Source: Sinorhizobium meliloti
GTDB taxonomy: Bacteria > Pseudomonadota > Alphaproteobacteria > Rhizobiales > Rhizobiaceae
Direction: 5' to 3'
Assembly (NCBI RefSeq): GCF_035610345.1
Contig: NZ_CP141214.1
Location: 652,230-716,229, forward strand
DNA: 64,000 nucleotides
This document shows, one piece after another, positions 8,554 through 17,793 of the stretch. A program made the position numbers and the translations under genes. The notes beneath the pieces were generated by a model. It did not search any database and was not told the origin of the DNA. It saw only the letters and a program-made list of their open reading frames with translations. The first letter of the stretch is position 1. Each line of letters opens with the position of its first letter.

Positions 8554-8868
8554 ATGAAAAATATGATCATTGCCGCGGCAGCACTGATGAGCGCCGTGGC
8601 CACGACTTCACTCGCGCAGACGACACCTTCACCGGAAGGAGAAACGCCTGCTGTCGCAACGCCCGATTCTGAGAACCCGACGGCACCGGTCGAAGGCGCG
8701 AACAGCTTTACTGAAGCGCAAGCGAAGGAACGGATCGAAGAGGCCGGATACACCGAGGTCAGCGGATTGAAGCTCGACGACAAGGGTGTGTGGCAGGCAA
8801 CTGCGATGAAGGAGGGCAAATCCGTTTCGGTCGCTCTCGACTATCAGGGCAACGTAACGGCGCAGTAG
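8554..8868 (+). CDS. Small secreted PepSY-like protein
   Basis: A 104-residue protein with a clear signal peptide (1-22, ending TSLAQ), a Pro/Thr/Glu-rich linker (23-48), and a C-terminal PepSY-like half. That half has the pattern FTEAQAKERIEEAGYTEVSG, then LKLDDKGVWQATAMKEGKSV and ALDYQGNV. Such proteins are periplasmic and of unclear role. ATG is preceded by GAAGAGGT. The next gene starts 32 bases downstream on the same strand, so the two probably form a stress operon driven by the EcfG-like promoter upstream. Confidence 0.8.
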   Translation: MKNMIIAAAALMSAVATTSLAQTTPSPEGETPAVATPDSENPTAPVEGANSFTEAQAKERIEEAGYTEVSGLKLDDKGVWQATAMKEGKSVSVALDYQGNVTAQ

Positions 8869-8900
8869 TCCACAGACACCAAAGGAAAGGGAGAACGAAT

Positions 8901-9506
8901 ATGAGAACCGTAACAGGGCTCTTTGACGACTATGCAGATGCTCGCGAGGCCGTAAGCGATCTGGAAACGGCAGGCGTTCCTTCAGACAACATCAGCATCG
9001 TCGCGAACAACACGGGAGATCGCTACTCGACGGACGGCTCGAACGCGGCCGAAGGGGCCGGTGCCGGAGCTGGCCTCGGCGCTGCCGGAGGCGGCGTCGT
9101 TGGCCTTCTGACGGGGCTTGGCCTTATGGCCATCCCTGGAGTTGGCCCAGTGGTGGCTGCCGGCTGGCTTGCCTCCACCGCGGCCGGTGCGGCCGCCGGC
9201 GCAATCGCCGGGGGCGCAGCTGGTGGCCTGATCGGTGCGCTGACGGAATCCGGCGTCGATGAAGAAGACGCACATGTCTACGCCGAAGGCGTTCGCAGAG
9301 GGGGCACTCTGGTCACGGCAAGGGTCGAAGACAGTGTCGCACCCCGAGCAGAAGCGATCCTGAAACAGCGCAAAATCGTAGATCCTGCGGCCCGCAGAAG
9401 CATCTATGCCCAGGAAGGATGGTCACGTTTCGACGAAAATGCCGATCCGTACACGCTCGATCAGGTCGAACGGGAGCGTGAGCGGTACCGCGGCATGATG
9501 CCATAA
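8901..9506 (+). CDS. YflT-like general stress protein with glycine-rich hydrophobic core
   Basis: A 201-residue protein beginning MRTVTGLFDDYADAREAVSD, as in YflT-type heat-induced or general-stress proteins. A long Gly/Ala-rich hydrophobic region (about 55-120, with PGVGPVVAAGWLASTAAGAA) could insert into or pack against a membrane. The C-terminal part ends in a charged helix. ATG 8901 is chosen over upstream in-frame codons because GGAAAGGGAG precedes it and the conserved start lies there. Cotranscribed with the secreted PepSY-like gene. The molecular role in this family is not established. Confidence 0.75.
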   Translation: MRTVTGLFDDYADAREAVSDLETAGVPSDNISIVANNTGDRYSTDGSNAAEGAGAGAGLGAAGGGVVGLLTGLGLMAIPGVGPVVAAGWLASTAAGAAAGAIAGGAAGGLIGALTESGVDEEDAHVYAEGVRRGGTLVTARVEDSVAPRAEAILKQRKIVDPAARRSIYAQEGWSRFDENADPYTLDQVERERERYRGMMP

Positions 9507-9601
9507 CGGCAGGGCTGACGTCCGCCGCTGCGGGGGCTGCAAGGGCGGCCGGCCCTCGCAGCTACTTCCGCGGCCGTCGAGCCAAACCGGTAGCGCGCGC
9601 G

Positions 9602-9624
9602 CGCCCCATGCTTCTTCTGGGGCG
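9602..9624. terminator. Convergent hairpin between stress gene and small ORF
   Basis: CGCCCC (9602-9607) pairs with GGGGCG (9619-9624) across a loop of 11 bases. It lies between a plus-strand gene ending at 9506 and a minus-strand gene ending at 9628, so it could end transcription in both directions. There is no clear T run on either side. Confidence 0.35.
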
Positions 9625-9627
9625 TGC

Positions 9628-9915
9628 TCACTTGATTTTCAGAAGCAGCATCTTGCCGGCCATGGTAATGCCGTGAGCCGACTCCTCAGGCGGAACATCC
9701 GTATCGAGCGCCTTCACGAGGTTGTGCTCGCGCAGCTCGTTCAGGGTCGCGGTCGTCAGGAACTTGATCTTCTGCGGCCGTTCCTTGAACCGGTCCTTCC
9801 TTGCATAGGTGACCTGGGCATTCAGGTGCGTCCACCTCTTCCCACCCTGGGGATGGACGTCACCGTCCTTGGCAAGCTTAAGGCCCCGGATCTGCGTTGG
9901 CGTCAATTCAATCAT
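9628..9915 (-). CDS. Conserved small protein of unknown function
   Basis: A 95-residue protein, MIELTPTQIRGLKLAKDGDV at the start, basic, with no signal peptide or membrane segment. The segment HPQGGKRWTHLNAQVTYARK and the Lys-rich middle could suit nucleic-acid binding, but no family is recognised. Its ATG overlaps the TGA of the desaturase gene (ATGA), so it is translated from the same mRNA by coupling. This start is preferred to an upstream in-frame one that would lie deep inside the desaturase gene. Confidence 0.7.
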   Translation of the reverse strand: MIELTPTQIRGLKLAKDGDVHPQGGKRWTHLNAQVTYARKDRFKERPQKIKFLTTATLNELREHNLVKALDTDVPPEESAHGITMAGKMLLLKIK

Positions 9916-10982
9916 GTCGTCGTCTTTCGTACATCTTCGGTAAGGGAGCGGCGCAGCGACCCTGCGGCGTCGTGGAATGAAACCAGCCTCCGGCGCCGGT
10001 CGTCCCAGAGCACGAGCCGGACGCATTTGAGGCTGTCCCACAAGGTGATCCGGCCGATGCCGGCAAGTTGCGGATGGTCACGCAGTACTTCCGGCAGACG
10101 GTAATAGGGGATCCGGCTGGACAGGTGGTGCACGTGATGAATGCCTATATTGCCGGTGAGCCACCGCAGCACCGGCGGAAGATCGTAATGCGAGGCGCCA
10201 TGCAGCGCCGCCTGAGGAAACCGCCAATCCTCGCCCGCCGACCAGTGAGTCTCCTCGAACTGGTGCTGCACATAGAAGAGCCAAACGCCGGCTGCACCTG
10301 CGAGCAGCACGACCGGAAGATGGATCAGGAGAAAAGGTCCCAACCCGACGGCCCACACCATCAAGCCGGCCAGCGTAACGATCGCAAGATTCGTCGCCAT
10401 GGTCGAAATCCAAGGCAGAGCACCCGAGTTCATCATCCCGAACGGCAGGCGTTGCTTGAACAGGAAGAGCCAGGCCGGCCCGATGCCGAACATGACGAGC
10501 GGGTGCCGGTACAGCCGGTAGCCGAGGCGCTTCGTCGGCGAAAGGGCTCGGTACTCAGCAATCGTCAGCGTGGTGATGTCACCAACCCCGCGTTGGTCGA
10601 GATTGCCCGCAGTCGCATGATGGGCGGCGTGTGCACGCCGCCAATAGTCGTAAGGGGTCAGGGTCAGGATCCCGAGCACGCGGCCGGTCCAGTCATCGAG
10701 CCCCCGACGGGCGAAAAACGAGCCGTGGCCGCAATCGTGCTGGATCATGAACAATCGGAGCAGGAAGGCGCTGGCAGGAAGGATCGCGATCAGCCCGGGC
10801 CAGAAGCCGTTGACCAGCGAAAAGCAGGCCGCTGCCCAGAAGATGGCGAAAGGAACGAGAGTGACGAACAGTTCGAAGGCGCTACGCCCCAGACGGGGCT
10901 GCCGGTATTTCGCCAGCGTCTTCAACCACGCTCCAGCATTGTCCTCAACAAGTGAAGCGGGTGGATAGACATGTGCGCTCAT
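9912..10982 (-). CDS. Membrane fatty acid desaturase
   Basis: This 356-residue membrane protein has the three histidine boxes of the FA_desaturase family: HDCGH (82-86), HAAHH (118-122) and HHVHH (282-286), plus QHQFEETHW near 239-247. These ligate the di-iron centre that inserts a double bond into acyl chains. Hydrophobic segments occur at about 38-80 and 165-238. ATG 10982 is chosen because MSAHVYPPASLVEDNAG is a normal family start. It is coupled to a small unknown gene. Lying close to cold-shock and chaperonin genes, it may serve membrane adaptation to temperature. Confidence 0.9.
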   Translation of the reverse strand: MSAHVYPPASLVEDNAGAWLKTLAKYRQPRLGRSAFELFVTLVPFAIFWAAACFSLVNGFWPGLIAILPASAFLLRLFMIQHDCGHGSFFARRGLDDWTGRVLGILTLTPYDYWRRAHAAHHATAGNLDQRGVGDITTLTIAEYRALSPTKRLGYRLYRHPLVMFGIGPAWLFLFKQRLPFGMMNSGALPWISTMATNLAIVTLAGLMVWAVGLGPFLLIHLPVVLLAGAAGVWLFYVQHQFEETHWSAGEDWRFPQAALHGASHYDLPPVLRWLTGNIGIHHVHHLSSRIPYYRLPEVLRDHPQLAGIGRITLWDSLKCVRLVLWDDRRRRLVSFHDAAGSLRRSLTEDVRKTTT

Positions 10983-11068
10983 TATAACCGGTCCGTTTTT
11001 CGCTCGCCCCGTGATTATCTGCCAGGGCAATGGGCTGCGCCCGTGGAACGGGTGCAGGTGTTGAAGTG

Positions 11069-11449
11069 TTACGCCCGGCGGGCTTTGCGGGCCGCATAGC
11101 GGCGGTCGCGTTCGGCCTTGCGGGCCGCTTCGTCGGCGACGACACGCGAGACCCGATCGGCAATTTCTGCCTGGCGGGCTTCGGCTTCAGCCCTTTGCTC
11201 GGCCTCGGCAGCCGCGGCCAACGCAGCGGCTTCCGCCAGAATTCGCTCGTTCTCGGCTGTCTTCAGCGCTTCGCGCTCGGCGCGACGGGCCTCCCTGGCA
11301 CGGTTAGCCGCTTCGCGCGCAGCCAGTTTTTCCTGCATTTCAGGGTCGGTCGGCTTGGGAGCGGATGCAAATTTTGTCAGAAGCCGGCGCTTTGCATCTG
11401 CCGCGGCATTGCGTCGTTCGGCAAAGCCGTTGTCGTTCGGGTGTCTCAA
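11069..11449 (-). CDS. DUF6481-like small Ala/Glu/Arg-rich helical protein
   Basis: A 126-residue, highly charged, almost wholly helical protein: the N-terminus RHPNDNGFAERRNAAADAKR leads into a long coiled-coil-like region rich in Ala, Glu and Arg and a basic C-terminus. This resembles the rhizobial DUF6481 group, of unknown function. The start appears to be TTG 11449, preceded by AGGA at seven bases. It lies downstream of the cold-shock gene but is separated from it by a good terminator, so it probably has its own promoter. Confidence 0.75.
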   Translation of the reverse strand: MRHPNDNGFAERRNAAADAKRRLLTKFASAPKPTDPEMQEKLAAREAANRAREARRAEREALKTAENERILAEAAALAAAAEAEQRAEAEARQAEIADRVSRVVADEAARKAERDRRYAARKARRA

Positions 11450-11494
11450 TCGTTGTTCCTTTGATATCGTTTGGTCGCGAAGACCGCCTTAACG

Positions 11495-11522
11495 GAAAAA
11501 GGCCAGACATCCGCCTGGCCTC
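11495..11522 (-). terminator. Rho-independent terminator after the cold-shock gene
   Basis: AGGCCAG (11501-11507) pairs perfectly with CTGGCCT (11516-11522). Read on the minus strand the stem is followed directly by five T (A run on plus at 11496-11500). It lies about 60 bases past the cspA-like stop codon and ends that short transcript. Confidence 0.8.
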
Positions 11523-11578
11523 TTCGAACCTCTTGCCGCGATGCCAGTACATCCGTGGTCATCAGCGGCGAAAAAGCG

Positions 11579-11788
11579 TCAGGCAGCGCGGAGCTGGCCT
11601 GCGGACATCTTGCCCGATTTGTTGTCGCGCTCGAGCTCGAAGCCGAGCTTCTGACCTTCGACGATCGAATTCATGCCTGCGCGTTCAACAGCAGAGATGT
11701 GAACGAACACATCGGCGCTGCCGTCGTCGGGCTGAATGAAGCCGAAGCCCTTGGTGGAATTGAACCATTTAACTGTGCCAGTGGTCAT
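11579..11788 (-). CDS. CspA-family cold-shock protein
   Basis: A 69-residue single cold-shock domain, [20 protein letters not shown] at the start, with RNP1 (KGFGFIQ) and RNP2 (VFVHI) intact. It binds single-stranded RNA and DNA and acts as an RNA chaperone. ATG 11788 fits the family start; the open frame upstream is not conserved sequence. The region upstream on the minus strand holds a small hairpin (CCGCTG 11818-11823 with CAGCGG 11833-11838) in what should be the 5' untranslated leader, a common place for temperature-responsive structure. Confidence 0.95.
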   Translation of the reverse strand: MTTGTVKWFNSTKGFGFIQPDDGSADVFVHISAVERAGMNSIVEGQKLGFELERDNKSGKMSAGQLRAA

Positions 11789-12323
11789 AACGAACCCTTT
11801 CTTAGCAACATTGATCACCGCTGGGCGACGCACAGCGGGGTTTCGATTTTTGAGAGAGGGAAGTTCGTCAAGAGACGCGCAAAGCGCAGCAAAACAAATA
11901 TCGGCAAACCAAGTATCGATGCACTCTCTTAAACGAGAGCGGCGACCACGTCAACCTTCGTTTTCAGGCAAAATCGAACACAACCTTTGGTAGACGCCCC
12001 AGGCGGACGCGTTTCTTTCCATACCGGTGCGCCCGCCGCTAGGCAAATGAGCTGAGTAAACCGGTACGCCTCGAAGTGTTTTTACCTAACGAATGCACAG
12101 TCTCATAATCATCCTAACTAATATCTTGCCGCGGAAAAGGTAATGTAGGTACGTCAAAATATTAAATCATTTCTACCGGGCAACAATCTGCGTAAATTGC
12201 AGACACGGATTTCACGTCATATTCAGCTTCGAATAATATTTCTTGGCACTCCTATTAATCGATTGCCGTCGATGCTATTTAGGAGTTGCAGCCGCCCTAT
12301 ACGCCGGTCGCAGAAAGAATCCC
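11789..12323. other. Intergenic region between divergent csp and groES genes
   Basis: There is no convincing gene in these 535 bases. The csp side carries a 6-bp-stem hairpin (11818-11838). The middle (about 12050-12290) is clearly richer in A and T than the surroundings, as expected for promoters and long leaders of heat- and cold-shock genes. A degenerate CIRCE-like motif lies at 12243-12269. Confidence 0.6.
12243..12269 (+). promoter_or_regulatory. Degenerate CIRCE-like inverted repeat before groES
   Basis: TTGGCACTC (12243-12251), nine bases, then GATTGCCGT (12261-12269). CIRCE is TTAGCACTC-N9-GAGTGCTAA: the left half matches 8 of 9 and the spacing is exact, but the right half matches only 5 of 9. 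It lies about 55 bases upstream of the groES ATG. It could be a weak or decayed HrcA site; RpoH control is an alternative. Confidence 0.35.
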
Positions 12324-12638
12324 ATGACATTTCGCCCGCTCCTCGACCGCGTGGTCATCCGACGCGCCGAAGGTAACATCAAATCGAAGGGCGGGATCAT
12401 CATCCCCGACGCCGCCAAGGAAAAGCCCCAAGAGGGCCAAGTGATCGCCGTCGGTCCCGGCTCCCGCGGCGAAAGCGGAAAGCTGATCCCGCTCGACGTC
12501 AAGATCGGCGACACGATCCTGGTCGGTAAATGGTCCGGAACAGAGGTCACGATCGATGGCGAAGACCTACTGATCATGAAGGAATCCGACATCATGGGCA
12601 TCGTCGCGAACACCGTCGCAACCGCCAATGCTGCCTAA
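12324..12638 (+). CDS. groES: Co-chaperonin GroES
   Basis: A 104-residue Gro[22 protein letters not shown] at the start, the mobile loop around [18 protein letters not shown] (20-40), then VIAVGPGSR and the C-terminal [10 protein letters not shown]. It caps GroEL in the folding cycle. ATG 12324 gives the normal family length; the in-frame codons upstream belong to the leader. groEL follows after 48 bases, so this is a standard groESL operon. In rhizobia several groESL copies exist, and the setting here suggests an accessory copy. Confidence 0.95.
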   Translation: MTFRPLLDRVVIRRAEGNIKSKGGIIIPDAAKEKPQEGQVIAVGPGSRGESGKLIPLDVKIGDTILVGKWSGTEVTIDGEDLLIMKESDIMGIVANTVATANAA

Positions 12639-14324
<1,686 letters not shown>

Positions 14325-14331
14325 GAGCAGT

Positions 14332-14360
14332 GCCTGAACCGTTCGGCCCGGTGGTCAGGC
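14332..14360 (+). terminator. Hairpin downstream of groEL
   Basis: GCCTGA (14332-14337) pairs with TCAGGC (14355-14360) eight bases after the groEL stop, and the flanking CC/GG can extend the stem. There is no T run, so it may stabilise the 3' end or attenuate transcription rather than terminate fully. Confidence 0.35.
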
Positions 14361-14397
14361 GGCGAAACGCGAACAACGCCGGAGGGGGAGCCTTCCA

Positions 14398-14790
14398 ATG
14401 GCCATGCAGAACAGCAGCAAGACGTCAATCACCCAGCAATTCAACAGCTACAAGCCATCCAAAGCGATCCTCGTATGGGCGTGCGCCGCGACGGCGGCCG
14501 CAACGATGATCGAAGGCTTCAACTGGGGCGGCTGGGTGACAGGCGGCACGTCTCGCACGGTGGCAGCGGCCGCGGCCGACATCGCGCGCGGTGAACTGGC
14601 ATCCGCCATATGCGTCGAGCGGTTCAACGCCGCGCCGGACGCGGCCGCACAACTGCTCGAGTTCGAGGCAATCACCGACGGTTACAAGAAGCGTCAATTC
14701 GTAAAGGCCGGCGGTTGGGCGACGATGCCGGGCCAGACCTCACCCAACAGCCGCAGCGTTCAAGGTTGCACCACCGCTCTGGCCATCTGA
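14398..14790 (+). CDS. Conserved hypothetical membrane-anchored protein
   Basis: A 130-residue protein with a strong ribosome site (GGAGGGGGAG) before ATG. One hydrophobic stretch at about 22-38 (ILVWACAATAAATMIEGFNW) suggests an N-terminal membrane anchor with most of the protein outside. The pattern LASAICVERFNAAPDAAAQL with two Cys (about 72 and 125) could form a disulfide. It occurs 73 bases after groEL but is not a known chaperonin partner. Function not recognised. Confidence 0.7.
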   Translation: MAMQNSSKTSITQQFNSYKPSKAILVWACAATAAATMIEGFNWGGWVTGGTSRTVAAAAADIARGELASAICVERFNAAPDAAAQLLEFEAITDGYKKRQFVKAGGWATMPGQTSPNSRSVQGCTTALAI

Positions 14791-14804
14791 GCGCAAAATC
14801 TGAA

Positions 14805-14833
14805 AAGCGCTCCCGTGTTCGTTTGGAGCGCTT
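14805..14833 (+). terminator. Nine-base-pair hairpin between two small genes
   Basis: AAGCGCTCC (14805-14813) pairs perfectly with GGAGCGCTT (14825-14833) over an 11-base loop. It lies just after the 130-residue hypothetical gene and 27 bases before the ATG of the next small gene. There is no T run, so an attenuator or mRNA-processing role is as likely as termination. Confidence 0.45.
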
Positions 14834-14860
14834 CAATCTGCCAGATCAGGAGAACGTCAA

Positions 14861-15028
14861 ATGATCCGTTTCGAGAGAAAGCCCGACCCGCAGCCCTCGC
14901 TGAAGGAAGCCGAAACCAATCGTACCAAGCAAATAAGCGAAGCCGCGAAGGAAGAGAACAAGAAATCGGACACAACGGGAGCGCGGCGTCGCGCGCCTCA
15001 AGCGGCTGATGACGACCGGCTCATTTGA
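14861..15028 (+). CDS. Very small charged protein (55 residues)
   Basis: ATG 14861 follows CAGGAGA at good spacing and the frame runs 55 codons to TGA at 15026-15028. The product begins MIRFERKPDPQPSLKEAETN and continues with a Lys/Glu-rich helix and a Gly-Ala-Arg-Arg-Arg patch, ending DDDRLI. It is hydrophilic, probably cytoplasmic and partly disordered. Coding is supported by the ribosome site and by position within a run of small plus-strand genes. Function unknown. Confidence 0.6.
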   Translation: MIRFERKPDPQPSLKEAETNRTKQISEAAKEENKKSDTTGARRRAPQAADDDRLI

Positions 15029-15119
15029 GAGCATATTGGACGCCACGGCCTGTTTCTCATTGGGCCCGCCCGAATGGCGGGTCGGCTTCATCAAATTCAA
15101 CGTCAAAAGGATCGCATCG

Positions 15120-15263
15120 ATGGCTAAAGGACAAGTGAGAGGCAACCGCGAGGCGCGGAAGCCGAAAAAGGAAAAGGCGCCGGTGAAGGTAGAGACGAGC
15201 TTCACCAATCAGCTCAAGAATGCCGAGAAGAGCAGCCCACAGGGTGGTAAACACAAAGGTTGA
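15120..15263 (+). CDS. Small basic conserved protein (47 residues)
   Basis: ATG 15120 is preceded by AAAGGA. The product starts MAKGQVRGNREARKPKKEKA and continues TSFTNQLKNAEKSSPQGGKHKG, and is extremely basic. Similar small proteins with the MAKGQxRGNREARKPKKEK start are, to my recollection, widespread in Rhizobiales and uncharacterised; the charge suggests RNA or ribosome binding. The open frame extends upstream to 15009, but that part overlaps the previous gene and does not look conserved. Confidence 0.7.
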   Translation: MAKGQVRGNREARKPKKEKAPVKVETSFTNQLKNAEKSSPQGGKHKG

Positions 15264-15314
15264 GCCCAAGGGACCGGCGGGGGCGCTGGAAGACTTCGGA
15301 TCCGCGTGCAACGG

Positions 15315-15845
15315 CTATTTTGGCGCTGCGGCCGCGGTTTCGCCCGGCGGCAAGATCCTAAACATAAAGGTTGATACCTTTTCCCCTGGCTTGAACGGGC
15401 CCGGCACCTGATGACTTACCGGCTTCAGGCTTTGAAGGAATGCTGCAATTGCGCTTGCGTCTTCTTTTGTGAGTTGCGCAAATGCGTGCCACGGCATGAT
15501 CGGCGCCAGCATGCGGCCGTCGGGGCGCTGCCCGGTCTGAATGGCAGTCACAATCTGCTCCCTGGTCCAGCTGCCGATGCCGGTCTCCTTGTCGGGCGTG
15601 ATGTTGCGGCCGATGAAAACACCCTCTCCGGGAATTTCGAAGCCTACATCCGACCCGCCGAGAAAGCGTGAGCTGTCGGGTTTTCCAAAAAAGTATCCCG
15701 GTGTGTGGCAGTCGTTGCAGCCGCCGATCGTGACGAGATATTCCCCCCGCGCAATTTCGGGATCGTCGGCAGCAGCGGCCCCGAGCGGCTGTAGCCCAAA
15801 AGCATAGGTGGCGAAACATGCGAACCCGATGCCCAACCGAAACAT
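15315..15845 (-). CDS. Periplasmic c-type cytochrome
   Basis: A 176-residue protein with a signal peptide (1-25, ending GAAAA), one haem-binding CNDCH motif near residue 43-47 and a Met-rich stretch around RMLAPIMPWHAFAQL that probably supplies the distal haem ligand. It ends in a flexible Pro/Ala tail. Such single-haem proteins act as electron carriers or as subunits of periplasmic dehydrogenases. No dehydrogenase gene is adjacent. The 225 bases upstream hold no gene; its promoter is presumably there. Confidence 0.85.
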   Translation of the reverse strand: MFRLGIGFACFATYAFGLQPLGAAAADDPEIARGEYLVTIGGCNDCHTPGYFFGKPDSSRFLGGSDVGFEIPGEGVFIGRNITPDKETGIGSWTREQIVTAIQTGQRPDGRMLAPIMPWHAFAQLTKEDASAIAAFLQSLKPVSHQVPGPFKPGEKVSTFMFRILPPGETAAAAPK

Positions 15846-16070
15846 GCTTGCCTCCTTGAGGTTCGCTGCTGAAGCAAACTGAATATCATAACGGAGTTGA
15901 CCTATATATTAGCCATTTTGAATTATCGGGAGATCGCCGAACCTCTATGTGGTTCAGCCTGACGGAGGTCGCACCATTCGGCGACGACCTTCTCGGAAAG
16001 TGCGGCCGGTAGAGCGCTCCTGGCCAGCGCCCTGCAGCACCTTTGCGACAACAAATTGCGATGCCGCAGG

Positions 16071-16409
16071 CTAATGCTGCTGGCCAATATGCGAAAAGAG
16101 CGACTGCTTCAATTGCTGGCGTACCTCATCAGGCTGCTTCGACAGCGCCGTCGCAATTGTTCTAAGCTCCCGCCTTAGCCCATAGAGCTGATCCAGCAGC
16201 GCAAGTATGATTGGCACAGCGTCATCGTTGACGTTCATGTCGCGCCGGAGCTCACAAACCAGGCGGATTCGAGCGACGTCGAGGTCGTCAAATGAGAGCC
16301 CGCTCTCGCCTTGAGCCGGCACGATCCAGCCACTGTGCACCCACTGGCGCAGCTGTTTGAGAGTTACAGCGTCGCACTGTTCAAGGACTTGCCTCTCCGA
16401 CAATTTCAT
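16071..16409 (-). CDS. cbpM: CbpM-type modulator of the DnaJ-like chaperone
   Basis: A 112-residue MerR-like protein: the N-terminal HTH-like helix pair (QVLEQCDAVTLKQLRQWVHS, then GWIVPAQGESGLSFDDLDVA) is followed by a dimerising helix. CbpM proteins bind the J-domain of CbpA and restrain it. Its ATG overlaps the TGA of the DnaJ-like gene (ATGA), the arrangement of cbpA-cbpM operons. The C-terminal His-Ile-Gly-Gln-Gln-His end is not special. Confidence 0.85.
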   Translation of the reverse strand: MKLSERQVLEQCDAVTLKQLRQWVHSGWIVPAQGESGLSFDDLDVARIRLVCELRRDMNVNDDAVPIILALLDQLYGLRRELRTIATALSKQPDEVRQQLKQSLFSHIGQQH

Positions 16410-17323
16410 GTGGCCCTCCGTAGAGCTTCGCGCGGGTCATAAGCGTGGCTCTGCCGCCACGTTTCCATGAAACGCTCGAGATCGGGTTCGGTCGCATTCG
16501 GCATAACGACCTTCAGCGTGACACGCTGATCCCCGGCGGGGCCGTTTTGAGACTTCACACCTTTGCCCCTGAGACGCAGGATGTCGCCCGTATTTGAACC
16601 CTTGGGGATGGTCATCGATACGCGCCCGGAAATCGTCGGCACTTCGATTTTTGCACCAAGTACGGCTTCATAGAGCGTAATCGGCAGATCCATTTCGATG
16701 TCGTTGCCTTCACGACGGAAGACAGGGTGAGAACGGACGCTGATTTCGATCAAGGCATCGCCGGGTTCCCCGCCAGCAATCCCCGGTGTCCCCTTGCCCC
16801 TCAGCCTGAGCGTGCTGCCGTCACGTGTGCCGGCGGGAATGGCCAAGTCGAGCGTGTTCCCGTCGGGAAAGGTGATGCGGCGTCGGGCGCCGTTTGCCGC
16901 GTCCTGGAACTCGATTTCGAGGTGATAATGTCGGTCCTGCCCACGCGCCTTGAAACGAGCCCCTGCCCCGCCCCGCCCGAAAACATCCGCGAAGATGTCC
17001 GACACATCTTCGAATTCACCGGTTCCGCCCGCTGCCCCATACCGCCGCGCGTGGTCTGCATCGGCGTAGTGCCTGTAAAAGTGCTGCTGCGGCCGTTCTG
17101 CCCCCGACGCATCGATCTCGCCCCGGTCGAACCGGGCCCGCTGCTCGGGATCGCTCAGCAAATGGTGGGCTGCGGAAAGCGCCTTGAATTTGGCTTCCAC
17201 CTCCTTGTCGCCTGGATGCAGATCCGGATGCAGCTCCTTTGCGCGCTTGCGGTAGGCTTTGCGGATCTCATCCGGTTTGGCGGTACGCGGAACGCCGAGT
17301 ATCTGATAGGGATCATCAGTCAC
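16406..17323 (-). CDS. cbpA: CbpA-type DnaJ-like co-chaperone
   Basis: A 305-residue protein with a J-domain at 1-70 carrying the HPD tripeptide (32-34), a Gly-rich linker (about 95-125), and the two beta-barrel C-terminal domains (NGARRRITFPDGNTLDLAIP, then GDALIEISVRSHPVFRREGN). It lacks the CxxCxGxG zinc fingers of DnaJ proper, so it belongs to the CbpA class that stimulates DnaK. It starts at GTG 17323 after GGAGG. It lies 81 bases downstream of the response regulator and may be read through from the kinase promoter. Confidence 0.9.
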   Translation of the reverse strand: MTDDPYQILGVPRTAKPDEIRKAYRKRAKELHPDLHPGDKEVEAKFKALSAAHHLLSDPEQRARFDRGEIDASGAERPQQHFYRHYADADHARRYGAAGGTGEFEDVSDIFADVFGRGGAGARFKARGQDRHYHLEIEFQDAANGARRRITFPDGNTLDLAIPAGTRDGSTLRLRGKGTPGIAGGEPGDALIEISVRSHPVFRREGNDIEMDLPITLYEAVLGAKIEVPTISGRVSMTIPKGSNTGDILRLRGKGVKSQNGPAGDQRVTLKVVMPNATEPDLERFMETWRQSHAYDPREALRRAT

Positions 17324-17404
17324 CGATTACCTCCACCAATTGACGTGCACGTCGACTGCGCGGCTGCGGCAAGCTGCGCGTCAACATCTTCGGGCCTCTG
17401 CTCG

Positions 17405-17767
17405 CTAGACTTCCTTTGAAATCTGCACCAGCGCGGTTTCCAGTTCGCTGTCCAGAAACGGCTTCGTGAGCAAGGGGATGTTCGAGTACTTTGTATCCAG
17501 GCCTTTGCTGCCATAGCCCGTGGCAAAAATGAAGGGTACGTTGCGTTCCGCCAGAACGTCCGCGACGGGATAACTGGGCTCCCCGTCCAGATTGACGTCG
17601 ATGATGGCGATGTCGAACTGACCTTTCCGGGCGATATCGAGCGCCTCCTGCATCCGAGAGGCTATAGCGACGACCTCATGCCCGAGGTCGCCTAGACTAT
17701 CTTCAATCAGCATGGCGATCATGGATTCGTCTTCGACCACGAGTACCCGAAGTCTGCGCTCTGTCAT
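17405..17767 (-). CDS. Single-domain response regulator
   Basis: A 120-residue stand-alone receiver domain: acidic pair in VVEDE, phospho-acceptor Asp57 in IIDVNLDG, switch Thr in FATGYG and Lys102 in LLTKPF. There is no output domain, so it acts by protein contact or as a phosphate sink. It follows the HWE kinase by 26 bases and is most likely its partner, a pairing common upstream of the PhyR general-stress cascade in alphaproteobacteria. Confidence 0.9.
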   Translation of the reverse strand: MTERRLRVLVVEDESMIAMLIEDSLGDLGHEVVAIASRMQEALDIARKGQFDIAIIDVNLDGEPSYPVADVLAERNVPFIFATGYGSKGLDTKYSNIPLLTKPFLDSELETALVQISKEV

Positions 17768-17793
17768 GCGTCAGGCCTGTAGAAGCTTGAACG

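Noticed and set aside
12243..12266. Sigma-54 promoter before groES (TTGGCAC ... TTGC)
   Set aside because: The GG and GC elements are about 18 bases apart instead of 10, so the -24/-12 geometry is wrong.
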